From Gammaproteobacteria bacterium UBA2965 (GTDB lineage Bacteria > Pseudomonadota > Gammaproteobacteria > Pseudomonadales > Azotimanducaceae), in contig DEBD01000039.1 in assembly GCA_002348385.1 (NCBI GenBank), positions 1,100-46,776 of the forward strand: a DNA stretch of 45,677 nucleotides, given 5' to 3'. The translations under genes were made by a program, and so were the position numbers. This document shows positions 42,839 through 45,677 of the stretch, one piece after another. The notes beneath the pieces were generated by a model. It was not told the origin of the DNA. It did not search any database and saw only the letters and a list, made by a program, of their open reading frames with translations. Position 1 is the stretch's first letter, and each line of letters begins with the position of its first letter.

Positions 42839-45537
42839 CCGGAATCGCTGCCGGCTGCTGGCGCCAGGCTCTTAGTCACCACCTCGTAGACGTCCTTGGA
42901 CAGATCTGAAGCAGCCGCCAGACCTTCGAGCTCCGCATACATGAGCCTGCCACGGGTTGCATCGTAGCGTTGCCAGCGCGTGAGGGGGCCAAGCAGGCGC
43001 GCGGCCATCTGAGGATTGGTGGCATTGAGCTTGAGCACCCGGTCGGCAAGGAACTTATAGCCGCTTCCGTCCAGGGCATGGAAGTTTCGATGGTTGCGCA
43101 TAGCAAAAGCCCCGTACACGGAACGCAGCTTGTTGGGATTTCTCGCATCGAAGGCCGCGTGCTCCTCCAACCGGACAACGTCCGCGGCGCTGAATGTGCT
43201 GCTCGCCGACTGTAGTGAAAACCACATATCCACCACACCAGCGTCGTGCTGCCAATCATCGTAGAACTGGGCAAGCGTAGTTTCGCGCACCGACGCTTCC
43301 ACTGACTCGCTCTCCAGCATCTCCACCAGGGCGGCACGGCGGTCGGTGAGATTGTCCGCCGAAGAGAAATGGTCGAGCAACAGGCCGTGCAACGCATCGC
43401 CATGTAAAGACGCAACGACGTAACCGAGCGCGACGTTGCGCAGCGCCCTGCACGCCATACTGGTCGCGTCGGGCGCGAATGGCCCCTGAGGCTTCGCAGC
43501 ATCGTACAACTCACGCCATATGGCCGCATGACTGCTTGCCAGGCGGTCCTGCAACTGGCGCCTGGCCGCGAACACCGCATCCACCTCAAAGTCCTCGAGC
43601 TGTTCGAACAGATAGGCTTCATCAGGCAGGGTCAGCAAAGCCGCCAGCACGAACTGATCTTCCGGGTTGTCACACGCCAATGCGCGCGATGCCAGACTGC
43701 CGAATATCTCCGTAGTCAGCGCCCGGACTTCACCACCGCGCTGCAACTGATCCACCTCCTCCACGAGCAGGGTTTGCAGCGCATCCCAGCGGGCGAATCC
43801 ATCCGAGTCGTGTACGGCCAGAAACGCGAGAGATTCCGCGGGCCGCGGGAAGTCCACCCGCACGGGCGCGGAAAAGCCCCGCAACAGGCTGACCTCCGGC
43901 GCAGCCCCCAGACCACTTACCGACAGCACGGTTTCCGGCTCGGTCAGGTGCACAAGCAGGGAGTTTGATTCAGCGCGAAGTTCCACCTCGCCGGTACATT
44001 GGTAGTCAAGATCCGTCCCAACCAACTCCCGGCCCTCGGCATCAAGCAGTCCCAGAGCCAGCGGGATGTGCAGCGGCGGTTTGTCGGTCTGACCGGGGGT
44101 GGGTGGACAACTTTGCCGGATCTCCAGTTCGAAGACACCCGCCTCCCATTTGCTGGTGACAGCAAGCCGCGGGGTGCCCGCCTGCCCGTACCAGCGCCGA
44201 AACTGCTCGAGCCCCAGCGCGCCAGCCTCCTCCATCGCCTCCACAAAGTCGTCGGTGGTGGCCGCACTGCCGTCATGGCGGGCGAAGTAGAGGTCCGACC
44301 CGGCGCGAAATTTTTCCGGCCCGAGCAGCGTATGCAGCATGCGCACCACTTCGCTGCCTTTCTCGTAAACCGTGGTGGTATAGAAGTTCGAGATCTCGAT
44401 GTAAGAGTCGGGACGAATGGGGTGAGCCATGGGCCCGGCGTCCTCGGCAAACTGAACCGAGCGCAGGAAATTCACGTCCTCTATGCGCTTGAGGGTGCGC
44501 GAGTTCATGTCCGATGAAAACTCCGCGTCGCGAAACACCGTGAAGCCTTCTTTGAGGCTAAGTTGAAACCAGTCGCGGCAGGTGACCCGGTTGCCGGACC
44601 AGTTGTGGAAGTACTCATGGGCGACCACGGCTTCCACGCGCTGGTAGGCGGCATCCGTGGCCGTGTCGGGCGTCGCCAGCACGCAGCTGGTGTTGAAGAT
44701 GTTGAGCCCCTTGTTTTCCATGGCGCCCATGTTGAAGTCTTCAACCGCGACGATCATGAAGACATCCAGATCGTATTCCCGGCCAAACACCTGCTCGTCC
44801 CAGCGCATGGCGCGCTTCAGGGCCGTCATGGCGTACTCGCACTGTCCTATGTTGTGTGGCTCGGAGAAGATGCTCAGGGCAACCACGCGCCCGGATTGGG
44901 TGACGAACTCGTCTTCCAGAATCGCCAGGTCACCGGCCACCAGCGCAAACAGGTAACTGGGTTTGGGAAATGGATCCTCCCAGGTTACCCGCCGCCGACC
45001 GTCGGCCACCGCCTCATCGGCGATCAGGTTGCCGTTGGAGAGCAGCACCGGATAAGTCTCGGCATCCGCTTCGATGGTGGTGGTGAAGCGCGACAGCACG
45101 TCCGGGCGGTCCTGGAAGTAGGTGATCTTGCGAAATCCCTCGGCCTCGCATTGGGTGCAGTACATGCCACCGGACTTATAGAGGCCTTCCAACGCCGTAT
45201 TTGCTTCCGGTTCGATGGCGGTCTCGATTACGAGTTCGAAACGCTCGGGCGGCTCGAAAATCTCCAGCCCCTCGTCATCTACCCCGTATTCATTGCCACC
45301 CAGCGCCACCCCGTCGATGGAAATGGCAAGCAGCTCCAACTCGGATCCGGACAGCCGCAGCGCGTGTTTGCCGCCCTCGCCTGCCGCATCGCCGTGCGGG
45401 CTTTCCCCTGTCCGTTCCATGCGCAATTGGCTCGTGACCACGGTGCGCCCCGGGCGGATGTCGAAGCGCAGATCGGTGTGCGTCGTGGTGTAGTTGGGGG
45501 GACGGTAATCTTTCAGGTACTTCGGCTCGACGGTCAC
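42835..45537 (-). CDS. pepN: Aminopeptidase N (M1 family)
   Basis: 900 aa, GTG 45537 in a GTGA overlap with the upstream gene. The start EPKYLKDYRPPNYTTTHTDL matches PepN, followed by GLYKSGGMYCTQCEAEGFRK, the exopeptidase loop VEDFNMGAMENKGLNIFNTS and the zinc site H307-E308-x-x-H311 with E330 (HEYFHNWSGNR...LKEG). It removes N-terminal residues from peptides in the cytosol. About the length of E. coli PepN (870). It overlaps BatD's 3' end by 4 nt. Its 5' partner gene encodes a DUF2797 protein, an arrangement I recall from Pseudomonas. Confidence 0.97.
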   Translation of the reverse strand: MTVEPKYLKDYRPPNYTTTHTDLRFDIRPGRTVVTSQLRMERTGESPHGDAAGEGGKHALRLSGSELELLAISIDGVALGGNEYGVDDEGLEIFEPPERFELVIETAIEPEANTALEGLYKSGGMYCTQCEAEGFRKITYFQDRPDVLSRFTTTIEADAETYPVLLSNGNLIADEAVADGRRRVTWEDPFPKPSYLFALVAGDLAILEDEFVTQSGRVVALSIFSEPHNIGQCEYAMTALKRAMRWDEQVFGREYDLDVFMIVAVEDFNMGAMENKGLNIFNTSCVLATPDTATDAAYQRVEAVVAHEYFHNWSGNRVTCRDWFQLSLKEGFTVFRDAEFSSDMNSRTLKRIEDVNFLRSVQFAEDAGPMAHPIRPDSYIEISNFYTTTVYEKGSEVVRMLHTLLGPEKFRAGSDLYFARHDGSAATTDDFVEAMEEAGALGLEQFRRWYGQAGTPRLAVTSKWEAGVFELEIRQSCPPTPGQTDKPPLHIPLALGLLDAEGRELVGTDLDYQCTGEVELRAESNSLLVHLTEPETVLSVSGLGAAPEVSLLRGFSAPVRVDFPRPAESLAFLAVHDSDGFARWDALQTLLVEEVDQLQRGGEVRALTTEIFGSLASRALACDNPEDQFVLAALLTLPDEAYLFEQLEDFEVDAVFAARRQLQDRLASSHAAIWRELYDAAKPQGPFAPDATSMACRALRNVALGYVVASLHGDALHGLLLDHFSSADNLTDRRAALVEMLESESVEASVRETTLAQFYDDWQHDAGVVDMWFSLQSASSTFSAADVVRLEEHAAFDARNPNKLRSVYGAFAMRNHRNFHALDGSGYKFLADRVLKLNATNPQMAARLLGPLTRWQRYDATRGRLMYAELEGLAAASDLSKDVYEVVTKSLAPAAGSDSG

Positions 45538-45677
45538 GAGAATAGCTCCAACTGTTGGTCGTCTCCTGCCCCGGGCGGCAGCGCTTCCGACCAGAGTGTC
45601 ACTCGTACATGGTATGCCTCATGGTGGCGGACGTTGAAGGCCCCATGTTCGAATAGCAGGTACTGCCCCTTAACGCC
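45534..45677 (-). CDS. DUF2797 protein, 5' part beyond the right edge
   Basis: Only the last 47 codons are in the window. They read GVKGQYLLFEHGAFNVRHHE followed by AYHVRVTLWSEALPPGAGDD. IKGQYL-x-F and N-x-R-x-x-x-x-Y are end patterns of DUF2797, a family of unknown function with Cys-rich N-termini. The stop (45534-45536) overlaps the pepN GTG in a GTGA, which supports co-expression. Confidence 0.75.
   Translation of the reverse strand, partial: GVKGQYLLFEHGAFNVRHHEAYHVRVTLWSEALPPGAGDDQQLELFS

Overview
This 45.7 kb window is dense, G+C-rich bacterial chromosome with almost no non-coding space and many 4-base ATGA/GTGA start-stop overlaps. The gene content (lexA with an SOS box, mfd-csiV, topA with a DUF6586 neighbour, S-methyl-5'-thioinosine phosphorylase, E. 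coli-type TatD, Slt70-type transglycosylase, PepN next to a DUF2797 protein) points to a gammaproteobacterium. From memory, the order GAPDH - mfd - csiV - thioinosine phosphorylase - lexA - small protein - DUF6586/topA resembles the Pseudomonas chromosome. No insertion sequence, prophage, CRISPR array, tRNA or rRNA was seen; no stretch above 300 bases lacks a gene.

Layout. 1-1158 (minus): a MaoC-type hydratase (cut by the left edge) and a crotonase-fold enzyme, probably an acyl-CoA pathway. 1247-5556 (plus): a run of five genes headed by a GrdB-like protein whose frame is crossed by a UGA at 1733-1735, followed by a methyltransferase, an MFS exporter, a small alpha/beta hydrolase and an ArsC-type protein. 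The UGA lies in a U-P-V-C motif and is followed 18 nt later by the loop of a perfect 8-bp hairpin, so I read it as selenocysteine with a bacterial SECIS. This is the main discovery of the window. 5636-6154: a periplasmic DUF6265 protein. 6322-12639 (minus): GAPDH, then korB, korA and korC for a 2-oxoacid:ferredoxin oxidoreductase with its own FAD/FeS electron-transfer subunit.

12886-17651 (plus): mfd and csiV. 17616-22058 (minus): a coupled five-gene unit (LolA-like protein, outer-membrane barrel, MscS channel, hypoxanthine phosphoribosyltransferase, thioinosine phosphorylase) whose 5' end faces lexA across two LexA boxes. 22158-26514: lexA (plus), then a small protein, topA and a DUF6586 protein (minus). 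26584-29793 (plus): uspA, slt (with a non-standard start codon) and tatD; a glutaredoxin-like gene lies opposite. 30058-34584 (plus): five overlapping genes (C39-like peptidase, two-helix membrane peptide, GNAT acetyltransferase, S9 peptidase, D-Ala-D-Ala ligase), closed by a shared hairpin with convergent amtB. 36067-42838 (plus): a complete MoxR/Bat operon (MoxR ATPase, DUF58, DUF4381, VWA, VWA-TPR, BatD). 42835-45677 (minus): pepN and the end of a DUF2797 gene.

Functional picture: mostly housekeeping (DNA repair, topology, cell wall, purine salvage) with accessory redox chemistry: a selenoprotein operon and KorCAB, which suggests a low-potential electron economy in a possibly facultative or microaerobic organism. 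The selenoprotein reading requires selABCD elsewhere in the genome; none of these genes is in this window.
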